This document shows, in pieces, positions 15,828 to 26,100 of a DNA stretch of 64,000 nucleotides (within the stretch, counting starts at the first letter, position 1; each line of letters starts with the position of its first letter). Made by a program: the position numbers and the translations under genes. The stretch is from an uncultured Aquimarina sp. Lineage in GTDB: Bacteria; Bacteroidota; Bacteroidia; Flavobacteriales; Flavobacteriaceae. The stretch is from assembly GCA_947500845.1 (NCBI GenBank), contig CANMTP010000003.1, forward strand, positions 186,001-250,000, read 5' to 3'. The notes beneath the pieces were generated by a model. It had not been told where the DNA came from and searched no databases. It was given only the letters and a program-made list of their open reading frames with translations.

Positions 15828-16829
15828 TTACGGTACTTCAATCTCATTTACGATCTTATTAATAATGTCTACAGAGGTTACATTTTCGGCTTCGGCTTCA
15901 TAAGTAATACCAATACGATGACGTAATACATCATGAACAATAGCGCGAACATCTTCTGGGATTACGTATCCTCTTCTTCGAATAAATGCGTAGCATTTTG
16001 CTGCAGTGGCCAAATTAATGCTACCACGAGGTGACGCCCCAAAACTTATTAAAGGTTTAAGCTCTTCTAACCCATATTTTTCTGGATACCGTGTAGCAAA
16101 AATGATATCAAGAATGTATTTTTCGATCTTCTCATCCATATATACCTCTCTAACAGCCTTTTGTGCATTTAAAATCTGCTCTAGAGATATTACGGGATTT
16201 ACCTGCTCGAATGATCCTTTAAGGTTCGCGCGAACAATAAGTTGCTCTTCATCTAATTTTGGATAATCGATTACTGTTTTTAGCATAAAACGATCCACCT
16301 GGGCTTCTGGTAAAGGGTAAGTTCCTTCCTGTTCTACCGGGTTTTGAGTTGCCATCACCAAAAATGGTTTGTCCAATATGAAGGTTTCATCACCAATAGT
16401 TACTTGTTTTTCTTGCATTGCCTCTAACAAAGCACTTTGTACTTTGGCAGGAGCACGGTTAATTTCATCTGCCAAAACGAAATTAGCAAAAATGGGTCCT
16501 TTTTTAATAGAGAAGTCATTCTCTTTCATATTAAAAATTAAGGTTCCTACAACATCTGCAGGCAAAAGATCCGGTGTAAATTGTATTCGGCTAAAGCTAC
16601 CATGTACTGCTCTGGCCAAAGTATTAATAGCTAACGTTTTTGCTAATCCAGGAACCCCTTCTAGTAGAATATGACCTTGGCCTAATAGTCCAATCAGTAG
16701 GCGTTCTACCATATGTTTCTGACCCACAATTACCTTATTCATTTCTAAAGTGAGTAAATCCACAAAGGCAGATTCTTTTTCTATTTTCTGGTTGATTGAA
16801 GCAATATCAATAGAACTGTTTTCTTCCAT
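15828..16829 (-). CDS. moxR: MoxR family AAA+ ATPase
   Basis: First gene of the Bat operon. The 333-residue AAA+ protein has Walker A (GVPGLAKT, about 75), Walker B with the MoxR-type FVLADEINRAP (about 118), the sensor region MATQNPVEQEGTYPLPEAQ and the C-terminal lid (about 260-320, GASPRGSINLATAAKCYAF). MoxR ATPases act as chaperones that assemble or activate VWA-domain partners, here BatA, BatB and the DUF58 protein. The start is ATG 16829. The 251-nt region upstream, shared with the divergent SDR gene, should hold the operon promoter, but I see no exact consensus there. Confidence 0.93.
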   Translation of the reverse strand: MEENSSIDIASINQKIEKESAFVDLLTLEMNKVIVGQKHMVERLLIGLLGQGHILLEGVPGLAKTLAINTLARAVHGSFSRIQFTPDLLPADVVGTLIFNMKENDFSIKKGPIFANFVLADEINRAPAKVQSALLEAMQEKQVTIGDETFILDKPFLVMATQNPVEQEGTYPLPEAQVDRFMLKTVIDYPKLDEEQLIVRANLKGSFEQVNPVISLEQILNAQKAVREVYMDEKIEKYILDIIFATRYPEKYGLEELKPLISFGASPRGSINLATAAKCYAFIRRRGYVIPEDVRAIVHDVLRHRIGITYEAEAENVTSVDIINKIVNEIEVP

Positions 16830-17080
16830 CTATTTTATTTTTTTTAAAGGCGTGAATTTAATATTACTTATTCAGCATTGCAAATTGTTAAAATATTTTT
16901 CGACTTCTTGTTAATTGTTGGTTAAATATAGACCATGTGTACCTTAAATTTACAGTATATTTAAAGTCTGTTTTGAAAAAATCCAAGACACAACAATACA
17001 CATCATTTTTCAATAATGCGCCTAGAAAAGACTATAACCAAATGCTAGTGTTGCACTTTTTTTAAGAAATTATATCATCT

Positions 17081-17836
17081 ATGAAAACAGCATTAATTAC
17101 AGGAGCTACCAGCGGAATCGGAAAATCTACCGCTATAGCCCTCGCAAAGCATAATATTAACCTCATTATTTGTGGAAGAAGACAAGATCGATTAGACAAT
17201 TTGCAACAAGAATTGACCAAAATTGTAAAAGTTCATACACTTTGTTTTGATGTTAGAGATAAAGAAAAAGTATTTGAAAGTATTGATAGTCTCCCTTTAC
17301 AGTTTAATAAAATTGACATCCTGATTAATAATGCTGGAAACGCGCATGGTTTGGACCCTATCCAAACCGGAAGTATTCATGACTGGGATGCTATGATTGA
17401 TATTAATGTAAAAGGCTTATTATACGTTTCTAAAGCGGTAATTCCTAAAATGATTAACCAAAAATCTGGGCATATTATCAATATTGGATCTATTGCAGGA
17501 AAAGAAGTGTATCCAAATGGAAACGTGTATTGTGCCAGTAAACATGCGGTAGATGCTATTAATAAAGGTATGCAAATGGATCTTAACCCCTACGGAATTA
17601 AAGTAGGAGCTATTCATCCCGGATTAGTGGAAACTGAATTCAGTAATGTACGTTTTAAAGGTGATGATAAAAAGGCTGACAGCGTATACGACGGTTTTGA
17701 TCCACTAACTCCAAATGATATTGCCGATATTATTGCATTTGTCGTAACGAGACCTTATCATGTTAATATTGCCGATTTGATTGTATTCCCAACTGCGCAA
17801 GCGAGTAGTACAATAGTTAAGAAAAACTTTGACTAA
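17081..17836 (+). CDS. Short-chain dehydrogenase/reductase (YdfG-like)
   Basis: A 251-residue NAD(P)-dependent oxidoreductase with the Rossmann motif TGATSGIGKS (about 7), NNAG (about 86) and the catalytic Ser...Tyr-x-x-x-Lys (NIGSIAG and VYCASKHAVDAI, Tyr about 150). The Arg pair after the second strand (CGRRQDR) suggests NADPH preference. It resembles E. coli YdfG, which acts on 3-hydroxy acids such as L-allo-threonine and serine, but the substrate cannot be read from sequence. It starts divergently from moxR and is followed by the decayed S23 gene. Confidence 0.88.
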   Translation: MKTALITGATSGIGKSTAIALAKHNINLIICGRRQDRLDNLQQELTKIVKVHTLCFDVRDKEKVFESIDSLPLQFNKIDILINNAGNAHGLDPIQTGSIHDWDAMIDINVKGLLYVSKAVIPKMINQKSGHIINIGSIAGKEVYPNGNVYCASKHAVDAINKGMQMDLNPYGIKVGAIHPGLVETEFSNVRFKGDDKKADSVYDGFDPLTPNDIADIIAFVVTRPYHVNIADLIVFPTAQASSTIVKKNFD

Positions 17837-17869
17837 TTTTTAATTTTCTATTTTTATTATTTATTGAAT

Positions 17870-18256
17870 ATGACTCATTATAAATCGTTTGAAGAATTAG
17901 AAATTTATAAATTAGCAAGAGTTCAATGTGATGAAATTTGGGGATTAATTATTTCAACCGCTCTTGGTAAAGATTACAAATTGCGAGAACAAATTAATGG
18001 TTCTTCGGGTTCAGTAATGGATAATATAGCCGAAGGATTTGGTAGGGGGCGGAAATAAAGAATTTATTAATTTTTTGAGCTATGCCACAGGATCTTGTTC
18101 AGAAACCAAAGCTCAATTGCAACGGGCATTGGATAGAAATCATATTTAGAAGATTACTCGCGGTTATCAAATAAATCACAAGAATAAATAGATCAGATTT
18201 CAAGATTTATCAACTATCTTAAAAAATCTGAAAGAAAGGGTGCGAAATTTGATTAA
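17870..18256 (+). pseudogene. Four-helix-bundle (S23/IVS) protein, decayed
   Basis: The first part (ATG 17870) reads MTHYKSFEELEIYKLAR and includes IAEGFGRG, the hallmark of the small four-helix-bundle proteins related to the 23S rRNA intervening-sequence protein. The frame stops at 18058. Removing one G from the GGGGG run near 18048 restores GNKEFINFLSYATGSCSETK. A second lesion near 18147 shifts frame again before EDYSRLSNKSQE, and further damage (a TAA around 18185 and another shift) precedes the last part, RFINYLKKSERKGAKFD, ending at 18254-18256. Several lesions in a family of about 120 residues show a real pseudogene and not a single read error. Confidence 0.85.
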
Positions 18257-18289
18257 TAAATAATAAATTAAAGAATAAAGAATCTTGTA

Positions 18290-19426
18290 GTGATCAATAA
18301 GCGCCTTCTTATTAAAAACCTACTAGCCCATAATGACGAAAACAGTTTTTATGATAAGAAGCGTAAGCTCAATATTGGTGAAAAGGAAGGTAAAGCGAAA
18401 TTCCTGAAACATATCTGTGCCTTAGCCAATTCTAATCCTAAAAACAACTCATATATCGTAATTGGAGTTGAAGATGAGGACAATCAAATTGTTGGCGTCG
18501 ATTTTTTTGACGACAGTAAAATACAAAACCTAGTCAATGCTTATTTAGACAATCCTCCATTGGTTGCATACGAGAATATTCCTTTTCCTCATTTGCCTAG
18601 CGATAAGGTAGTAGGTCTTGTTTCAATTCGACCTCTTGAAGGTAAACTGTGCGCCCTTCGTAAAAACATTTGGAAATATTATGGCGGCACAGTTTTTCTT
18701 AGAGATGGCAGCATAAGTATGCCCAAAGTATTTGATATCGAAATTAAAGATATTAATTCAGAAATCGTTAGTGCTATAGAAAGTCATGCGCAGAACAACA
18801 TAGAGCTTACACTCGATGGAGTTTTTGATTTTATGAATTCAAGAAAAGATTACAATCCCAATTATAAGGTATTCAAAGAATATTTCGTGGTGTGTTGGGC
18901 AGCAAAAGAAAAGAGGCAAAATGGTGAAATATATTATTCTAGAGTTGATATCGAATTGATTAATGAACATGTAAAGCTTTTTTATTCAGAATTGGATGAA
19001 GTAAGTATTGCTTTGTCAGATGATCAATTTAAAATTATCGAATATGTACAGTTGGGCCTTCAAGATACCTACAGATACTATCCTTTAGAGGAGGTTGTAA
19101 TTACATTTAAAGATAATGCCAGTTATGACATAGAAAGTAAACTTCTTTTTGAACCTCCTCAATTTGATCGCAAAACATTATTTCATTTATATAACAGTAA
19201 TAACACGTTAATTGAAAAATTAAAGAACAAAATACCACTAACAAAAAACGAAGAAAAAGATATACGTAACCTTCCCGCTACGTATCTTCTATGCTATTTT
19301 AATAATTTTAGTGAAGCCATAGAAAGATTAGAGGAGGCCAAAGCATATTTAAAATCCTATGATAATGAGATTTATTCTTCGTATAAGGAAAGTATAAGAA
19401 TTCTCAGAAAAGTACGATATAGTTAG
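18290..19426 (+). CDS. AlbA_2 (Schlafen-type) domain protein
   Basis: A 378-residue protein with an N-terminal AlbA_2 domain (about 15-150): ENSFYDKKRKLNIGEKEGK, ICALANSNP.NNSYIVIGVED and a following GVDFF, matching the putative ATP-binding domain of bacterial Schlafen-like proteins. The rest (about 155-378) is not recognised; it is acidic and partly helical, with no clear DNA-binding C-terminal motif. Such proteins are often described as transcription regulators or ATP-binding proteins, with little experimental support. The start is a GTG at 18290, with no better ATG upstream. It follows the S23 pseudogene on the same strand. Confidence 0.75.
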   Translation: MINKRLLIKNLLAHNDENSFYDKKRKLNIGEKEGKAKFLKHICALANSNPKNNSYIVIGVEDEDNQIVGVDFFDDSKIQNLVNAYLDNPPLVAYENIPFPHLPSDKVVGLVSIRPLEGKLCALRKNIWKYYGGTVFLRDGSISMPKVFDIEIKDINSEIVSAIESHAQNNIELTLDGVFDFMNSRKDYNPNYKVFKEYFVVCWAAKEKRQNGEIYYSRVDIELINEHVKLFYSELDEVSIALSDDQFKIIEYVQLGLQDTYRYYPLEEVVITFKDNASYDIESKLLFEPPQFDRKTLFHLYNSNNTLIEKLKNKIPLTKNEEKDIRNLPATYLLCYFNNFSEAIERLEEAKAYLKSYDNEIYSSYKESIRILRKVRYS

Positions 19427-19497
19427 AGTTTTTACTCCTTCAGTTAGTTAAAATAGAGCACTTAGAAAACTATGTTTTTATAAAAAAATACAAATAA

Positions 19498-20226
19498 ATG
19501 AGCAGAACCTTAGTTATTGGAGACATGCATGGTGCCTTAAAAGCATTACAACAAGTACTTGAAAAAGTAAAAATAACTACAGATGACAGACTAATTTTTT
19601 TGGGAGACTACGTAGATGGTTGGAGTCAAAGCGCACAGTTGGTTTCTTTTTTGATTGAACTCAAAGAAAAACAGAATTGCTTATTTATAAGAGGTAATCA
19701 TGATGAGCTTTGTTATCACTGGCTCAGAAAAAAAACGTATAATCCAGAGTGGATTAAACATGGTGGGCAAACGACTATGGATTCTTATTCGGAACTATCT
19801 CAAGAAGAGGTTAATGCACATCTTCAGTTTTATGAAAATCTTACCAACTTTCATGTAGACGATCGTAATCGACTTTTTTTGCATGCGGGATTCACAAATC
19901 TTCACGGTCCCGATAGAGAGTATTTTAGTAAGTTGTTCTATTGGGACAGAACATTATGGGAGATGGCCCTTTCTATAGATACAGATCTTGAAAAAACAGA
20001 CCCCAGGTATCCAAAAAGATTACTACTTTTTGATGAAATCTATATCGGTCACACACCAGTAACCAGAATAGGCAAAACTACGCCTGCTCAAGCTACCTGC
20101 GTTTGGAATATTGATACCGGTGCAGCTTTTAAAGGACCATTAACCGCCATCGATATTGATACCAAAGAATTCTGGCAAAGCGATCCTGTGCATACACTCT
20201 ATCCTGAAGAGAATGGAAGGAATTAA
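19498..20226 (+). CDS. Metallophosphoesterase, PPP serine/threonine phosphatase type
   Basis: A 242-residue cytoplasmic enzyme with all the PPP-family metal motifs: GDMHG (about 8), GDYVDG (about 38), RGNHDE (about 66), HAGF (about 125) and GHTP (about 185). It hydrolyses phosphomonoesters, either on proteins (PrpE/PphA-like) or on dinucleoside polyphosphates (ApaH-like); length and the GDYVDGWSQS motif fit the PPP bacterial group. The start is ATG 19498. It lies 67 nt upstream of the SPFH-GYF gene in the same direction, so it may be part of that small operon. Confidence 0.88.
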   Translation: MSRTLVIGDMHGALKALQQVLEKVKITTDDRLIFLGDYVDGWSQSAQLVSFLIELKEKQNCLFIRGNHDELCYHWLRKKTYNPEWIKHGGQTTMDSYSELSQEEVNAHLQFYENLTNFHVDDRNRLFLHAGFTNLHGPDREYFSKLFYWDRTLWEMALSIDTDLEKTDPRYPKRLLLFDEIYIGHTPVTRIGKTTPAQATCVWNIDTGAAFKGPLTAIDIDTKEFWQSDPVHTLYPEENGRN

Positions 20227-20293
20227 TTAATTAATTTTCCATCAATCATTCTATTTCGTAGCTTTAGGACACAAATTTAAAATCAATTCAACT

Positions 20294-21433
20294 ATGGGGA
20301 TTTTTGACGAAATAAAGAAGAAACTAAGCCACGAGTTTATAGATATCATAGAATGGTTAGACTACACAGAGGATACGATTGTTCACAGGTTCGAACGCTA
20401 TCAAAATGAAATAAAGAATAATGCTAAGCTCATAGTAAGGGAAGGACAAACTGCAGTTTTTATTAATGAAGGGCAACTTGCCGATGTGTTTACACCAGGA
20501 ACCTATACATTAAACACAAAGAATCTTCCGATTTTGACTACGCTTAAAGGTTGGAAATACGGTTTCGATAGTCCGTTCAAAGCAGAAGTATATTTTGTGA
20601 ACACTCACTTATTTACCGATGAAAAGTGGGGTACAAAAAATCCGATTACGCTTAATGATGAGCGTTTTGGTCTGGTTGAAATAAGAGCTTTTGGCACCTA
20701 TGCTTTTAAGATTAATGATGCAGGTAAGTTTATAATTGATATCGTAGGTACAGATGCTAATTTTACCAATTTTGAAATCAACGAACACCTTAAGAGCCTA
20801 ATATCAACCCGTTTTACAGATACTATTGGCGAAGCAAACTTGCCTATAGAGTTGTATGCGGCCAATACTACGGAATTATCTGAAACTTGTCTTGAAGTCA
20901 TGCAACCCGAATTCAATTCTGTAGGCATCTCCTTGAAAAAATTCTTTATCGAAAATGTCTCCATGCCAGAAGAGCTTAAAAAGGAGATTTTTGAATACAG
21001 TAGAATCGACAAACTTGACCTGGATAAACTCACCAAATTTAAAACTGCCAAAGCTATTGAAGCTGCAGCAGCCAATGAGGGTGGTACTGCAGGGGCAGGA
21101 ATGGGTATGGGAATGGGGTTTGTTCTGGCGCAACAAATGGGAGGTCTGATGAATCCTATGAGTAGCCAACCAAAAGCTACTGTACCTCAACAAAATACTC
21201 CTGTGGCTCCACCACCTATGCCTGTACAGGTACAATATTTTTATGCCAGCAATGGTCAACAAGCTGGCCCTGTATCTTTTGATAGATTAAAGGCTTTGTT
21301 TGCCAACAGAACAATTAATAAAGACTCTTTAATATGGAAACAAGGAATGGCTGATTGGACAGCTCTTAAAGATATTGAAGAACTAAAATCATTCCTTGGT
21401 GGTAGCACTCCTCCTCCACTACCTGGAAATTAA
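20294..21433 (+). CDS. SPFH domain protein with C-terminal GYF_2 domain
   Basis: A 379-residue protein with an SPFH (stomatin/flotillin-like) domain of the virion-core/YdjI type at about 30-265 (NAKLIVREGQTAVFINEGQLAD, split as LIVREGQTAVFINEG; GTYTLNTKNLP). A Gly/Met-rich linker (about 262-285) and a Pro/Gln linker follow, then a GYF_2 domain at about 313-368 with the WKQGMADW motif. GYF_2 domains in bacteria usually sit in membrane or multi-domain proteins and bind proline-rich partners. Bacillus YdjI, the best known relative, works with the zinc-ribbon membrane protein YdjG and recruits PspA. The next gene here encodes a zinc-ribbon membrane protein, which supports that parallel. Confidence 0.87.
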   Translation: MGIFDEIKKKLSHEFIDIIEWLDYTEDTIVHRFERYQNEIKNNAKLIVREGQTAVFINEGQLADVFTPGTYTLNTKNLPILTTLKGWKYGFDSPFKAEVYFVNTHLFTDEKWGTKNPITLNDERFGLVEIRAFGTYAFKINDAGKFIIDIVGTDANFTNFEINEHLKSLISTRFTDTIGEANLPIELYAANTTELSETCLEVMQPEFNSVGISLKKFFIENVSMPEELKKEIFEYSRIDKLDLDKLTKFKTAKAIEAAAANEGGTAGAGMGMGMGFVLAQQMGGLMNPMSSQPKATVPQQNTPVAPPPMPVQVQYFYASNGQQAGPVSFDRLKALFANRTINKDSLIWKQGMADWTALKDIEELKSFLGGSTPPPLPGN

Positions 21434-21473
21434 TAAAACTTCTAAAAATAGTAAAAGATCCGGGCTAGCGTTT

Positions 21474-22577
21474 ATGGAAGAAGAAAAAAAGAAAGTAGCT
21501 TCAGAACTAAAGAAAGCCTGTATAAACTGTGGGGCAGAATTAAAATATAAACCTGGTACTACCAATATCACTTGTGAGTATTGCGGACATGAGGAAACCA
21601 TAGTTCAAGATCAAGACGGATTTAAAGAGCTTGAACTTAAACCTTATCTTGATGAAATGGGCTCTCAATCACATTCTCAGGAAATCATGATGTTGCATTG
21701 CAAAAATTGTGGGGCCAATCAACATATCGAAGAAAACTATAAATCCCTACATTGTGTTTACTGTACTATGCCATTGATTGTTGAAGATGCCTACAAAGAA
21801 GACTGGATTTTGCCAGGTGCTGTTCTGCCTTTTCAGTTTGATCAAAAAAAATCACATCAGATATTTTCTAAATGGGTGAAAGGATTATGGTTTGCTCCAA
21901 ACAACCTTAAAAAAGCAGCATTAGACCCTCAGAACACCAAAGGCTTATACTTACCCTACTGGACTTTTGATGCGCAATTACATGCTACATATACTGGTGA
22001 ACGTGGTGATTATTACTATGTTAGTGTGCCTTATACTACTACGGTTAATGGAAAAACCGTTCGAAGAACGCGACAAGAAAGAAGAACCCGATGGACTCCT
22101 GCGAGCGGAAACATCAATGGTTTTATAGACGATACTTTGATTAAGGCATCTCATCAAAAAAAGAATGCTATTCCGTCAAAAATCTCAAATTGGAATTTGA
22201 ACTCGCTCCAACCGTTTAATACTAGTTTTCTATCTGGCTTTGTCACCGAAAAATATACTATTCCTTTAAAAGATGGTCACCTGTCGTCTACTAAAGAAGC
22301 AGAGAAAATTGCAATTTCCTGGGCCAGACGAGATATTGGTGGAGACACACAGCGCGTACATGATGTAGATATGAGTTTAAGCGAGCAAACTTTTAAACAT
22401 ATTCTATTACCGGTTTACATAAGTGCTTATCGATACAGTGGGAAAAAATATAATTTCTTCGTGAATGGTCAAACAGGAACCATTTCTGGCAGTAGGCCAT
22501 ATTCTTTTTGGAAGATATTCTTTTTTGTAGTGTTCATTATTATTCTTATCGCAATACTAATTTTTATATCATCATAA
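21474..22577 (+). CDS. Zinc-ribbon (TFIIB-type) membrane protein, YdjG-like
   Basis: The frame opens at 21396 inside the SPFH gene, but the first ATG (21474, MEEEKKKVASELKK) lies 40 nt past that gene's stop and gives a 367-residue protein. It has two zinc ribbons: CINCGAELKY...CEYCGHEE (about 16-45) and CKNCGANQH...CVYCTMP (about 76-105). A beta-rich middle domain with an Arg-rich loop (VRRTRQERRTR) and one C-terminal membrane helix (about 345-365) follow. The build matches YdjG-type proteins, which anchor SPFH proteins at the membrane. Tight spacing supports a common operon with the SPFH gene. No pspA gene lies nearby. Confidence 0.82.
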   Translation: MEEEKKKVASELKKACINCGAELKYKPGTTNITCEYCGHEETIVQDQDGFKELELKPYLDEMGSQSHSQEIMMLHCKNCGANQHIEENYKSLHCVYCTMPLIVEDAYKEDWILPGAVLPFQFDQKKSHQIFSKWVKGLWFAPNNLKKAALDPQNTKGLYLPYWTFDAQLHATYTGERGDYYYVSVPYTTTVNGKTVRRTRQERRTRWTPASGNINGFIDDTLIKASHQKKNAIPSKISNWNLNSLQPFNTSFLSGFVTEKYTIPLKDGHLSSTKEAEKIAISWARRDIGGDTQRVHDVDMSLSEQTFKHILLPVYISAYRYSGKKYNFFVNGQTGTISGSRPYSFWKIFFFVVFIIILIAILIFISS

Positions 22578-22591
22578 AAAACCTTAGCCGA

Positions 22592-23050
22592 TTATTGAAT
22601 ATTGAAACGAATAATCTCATAAACTGTTTCATTCATATCGGGACATAGACTTTCTCTCACTATAAAAAGGACTTGTTGATCTTTTACGAATTTTTGCTGT
22701 AAAGTTTTAAAATCCTCTACATTACCTCTCAAAAAACCAAAAGTAATTTCTTGTCCCGAAGAAATTAAATTTACAATACCAGAGCCAGAACCAGTCACTT
22801 CATTAACTTTTATGACTGTAGTAGCTTTATATGATTTGCCGCAAATTTCTTTATCTTTAAAAACCCCTACAACAGAGCCGGTAAGATACACTGTGCCCGG
22901 TTCAATCTGATTATTAGTGTCCACGTCACCAAATTTTGGTTTTTCCACTTTTGGTTTATCAGTATTTGTCTTTTCTTTTTCCTGTGCAGCACTATTTGAT
23001 TTACAAGAAAACAATACAGATATTAATATAATGTATACTATTTTATTCAT
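22592..23050 (-). CDS. Lipoprotein of unknown function
   Basis: A 152-residue protein with an SPII signal (YIILISVLFSCKSNSA; lipid on the Cys of FSCK). A Lys/Pro-rich linker (about 25-45) leads into a small beta-rich domain (about 50-150) with one further Cys pair (ICGKSYK and SLCPDMN) that could form a disulfide. I do not recognise the family. It is an outer or inner membrane lipoprotein by signal. It converges with the zinc-ribbon gene (14 nt) and starts just after the terminator of the T9SS cargo gene, so it needs its own promoter or gets read-through. Confidence 0.65.
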   Translation of the reverse strand: MNKIVYIILISVLFSCKSNSAAQEKEKTNTDKPKVEKPKFGDVDTNNQIEPGTVYLTGSVVGVFKDKEICGKSYKATTVIKVNEVTGSGSGIVNLISSGQEITFGFLRGNVEDFKTLQQKFVKDQQVLFIVRESLCPDMNETVYEIIRFNIQ

Positions 23051-23064
23051 GATCTTAAAATAAA

Positions 23065-23093
23065 AAAAGGAGCTGATATAATCAACTCCTTTT
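23065..23093 (-). terminator. Terminator of the T9SS cargo gene
   Basis: Arms 23065-23077 and 23081-23093 pair over 13 bp, with one G-U wobble in the minus-strand RNA and a 3-nt loop. The minus-strand transcript then runs into U-rich sequence. It lies 31 nt past the stop of the 1230-residue gene. Confidence 0.75.
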
Positions 23094-23123
23094 GAATAAT
23101 ATTTAGAATCTTTTAAAGATGAT

Positions 23124-26100
23124 TTATCTTCTCACAAGTTTCACATTTGCAGAAAATGTATCACTAGTAATCTTTGCAAAATAGAATCCTGGTGTTATTC
23201 CGGATGCATTCCAGTCAAATACAGTTGAGTCTGTATCTAAACCAGATTTTTGATAGACTAGATTACCGGTAATATTAAAAATACTGATATCTACTCGCTC
23301 TTTTATTTTTAGATCTTTTAAATTAAATCTAAACACATCAGAAGAAGGATTAGGGAACACTAATGCACTCGTTTTTCCTTCTAATGTAGCTAAAGGCTCT
23401 TTATTAAGTTCTGTGCCAATACCTGCACCAGCATCATCAATTTCTCCGTAAATCTGAAACACCTGATCGTAGGGGCCTCTACCAAAAGCAGAAGTTACAG
23501 GGGTCCAATCTAGTGCTCCTGCACCAAATAAATTACCTGGATCCTTCAGATGAGACTCCTGGCCAATTCCTGCATTTTGAGCAGACCAGAACCATTGTTG
23601 CTGTGCCGCACCAAAGGCCAAATTAGCATAAACCGTTATCCAATAAGTTCCACTTTCTATGGTAACCGCTGAAGGAAGTAACAAGTTCATATTAGTATCA
23701 TTTAGCTCAGAAATCGGTACAATTTCGCCACTATTATATACTTCATCACCAGGAACGCCACCGTTATCAGCATAAATTATCACTGTTGCGCTAGTTAATT
23801 CAGGTGAGTTATTTGCGCCTCCAAACGCCAAAATCCTTTCAATAGTCCAGCTATTTCCTTCAGGAATTGTAAAATCGTCTGCTGATTGTACTAAAGCACC
23901 AAAATCAAGGAAATTTTGTGATGGTAATGAAGAAACTGCTGCTGCATTTTGCTGGTATATCGCAAACTCAGAAATTGAAACAGTAAATCCTTCAGCAACC
24001 TGCTCATTTCCAGAAGTAGCAATTAAACCAATAGTAGCATCACCAAGACTATCAGGAGCAAAAGAGAGTGTGATGGTATTACCGTTTAATGATGCGGTCA
24101 CCAACTCTGGATTTGAATTCGTAAACTCTATATCTACAGGATTTCCATTGGACTGTACAAATAAATCGGTAACATCTATTTCGATATCTTCGCTATTCTC
24201 AGCCACTAAAAGATCCGGTAATAGATAAGCAACACTTAAAGTGTTTTCTGGTAATTGATTGAAAATAGGAAACCTCGCACTGTATAAACCATTACCATGA
24301 GCAGAAAGTGCAATAAATCCATCCTTACGAGTCTTTACTTCGTCTGTAACAGCATTACCAATTGCAAAAGGTTCTTTTATCCAACGAGTTCCCTCACCAT
24401 TTAGTCGATTTGTATAATACAGCCCCGTACTTGTAGCTGCGTATATTTTTTGTAATCTAGATCCAAAAAAACCTTGACTACCTCCTAAAAACGCAGTACT
24501 TCTTACAGAAGGTCCGTTTCCGGTTCCATCTGCATTTTCCTCTAAATTACCACTAATATTAGTCCAAGTATCTCCTCCATTTTCGGTAAGGAATAAACTA
24601 ATAACACCATAGTTTGAAAAAGTGACTATTACTCTGTCTGCATCTGAAGGATCAACGTTAATATCGTTTACAAATCCAACCGGCAACCCTTTTCCTGTAG
24701 TAATATCAATCGCTTCCTGTCCATCAAGATTTGCATTATCCATTCTATACACCTGACCTCCATTGGTACCATAGTACAATCTGTTTGCCACAGGGTAATC
24801 AGAAACATCTAAAGAAGTAATAGAAGTTCCGGAAGGTGTATCAGAATTAGGAAGATCAACCCAATTGACTGTCGCGAATGCATTTGAGAATAATGGAATC
24901 TCATCTAAATTGTTGTTTCTCCAAATTCTATTACCCGCCGGTAAGTACATAATATTGTCATTATTTGGATCTAAAACGAATGGAGCAACAAATGCCAGAT
25001 TATTAGCCCCTGCAGGTCTAACTCTTGTAAATGATTCAAATTCTCCTGTCTCATTAAAATTAAATCTGTATACATTTCCTCTTTGAGAAGAAACGTATCT
25101 AGTTCTGCCTCCATCGGCAATTGCGTTATAAGAACCATCCCCTCCAAAATCTTCTATCCAGGGTGCAGTAGGATCTGTAGAATCAGTAAACCAGGTTCCA
25201 TTATCTTGAAAACCTGCTACCAAATCATCAGAATTAGCTTCTGGATCGAAAGAAACATGATAAGGCTGAGTGGTTAAGTAGCCATTATTTAACGATGTCC
25301 AATCTACAGGCTCTTCTGCAGAAAGAGAAGTAGTTATATCTTCAGTAACCGCTACTCCACCATCACTACCAGACAATACTTTGTTGGGATTCGATGGATA
25401 GAAAAGTAACGCATGTTGATCGGGATGCTGACCGGGATAAGTACTTACATTATTGATAGGTGAATATCCACCTATCCAGCTTTCTTGACCCGTAGGTGTA
25501 GTAAAACCAGTAGTAGATCTATAAATATTTGTTCCTCCAACGAACATCAAATTTGGATCTGCAGGACTAACCTCAATCACCATATTGTAACCTCCTTGAA
25601 GGTTTAAGTTTCCTACTGACCCTCCTATTGTTGTTGGAAGATTTGCACTTAGGTCTGTCCAAGTTTCTTCGGGAGTAGTAGCAGTTGAGTCATATTTTAA
25701 TAATAAAGCAGTAAGGCCCGGAACACCGATTGCCTCGGTGAAGAAATATACTGTATCTTCATTAGAAGGATCTGCTTCCATTACTGTTCTTCCATACTGC
25801 CCTGGTAATTCAGATAAAATATTAGGTGAAATTTCTGTCCATGTATCCCCATCTGTAGAAGTGAAATAACCATTATTTGGATCACCCTCAGAATCTAAAG
25901 CTGCATAAATTTTACCAGATGGAGTAATCATTACTTCACCCTTACTATCAAATCCTCCACTTAAAACCTCTGTAAAGGTTCTTCCATCATCCTGAGATCT
26001 TTGTATTCCAAGAATAGTACCCGCATAGATGTCTCCGTTAGTGGGGTTTATAGCAATAGAATTTATAAGATCCAAAGCACCAAAACCTCTTACATCGTTA

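Noticed and set aside
21396-21473. Longer start of the zinc-ribbon gene inside the SPFH gene
   Set aside because: The ATG at 21474 lies past the SPFH stop and gives the natural N-terminus.
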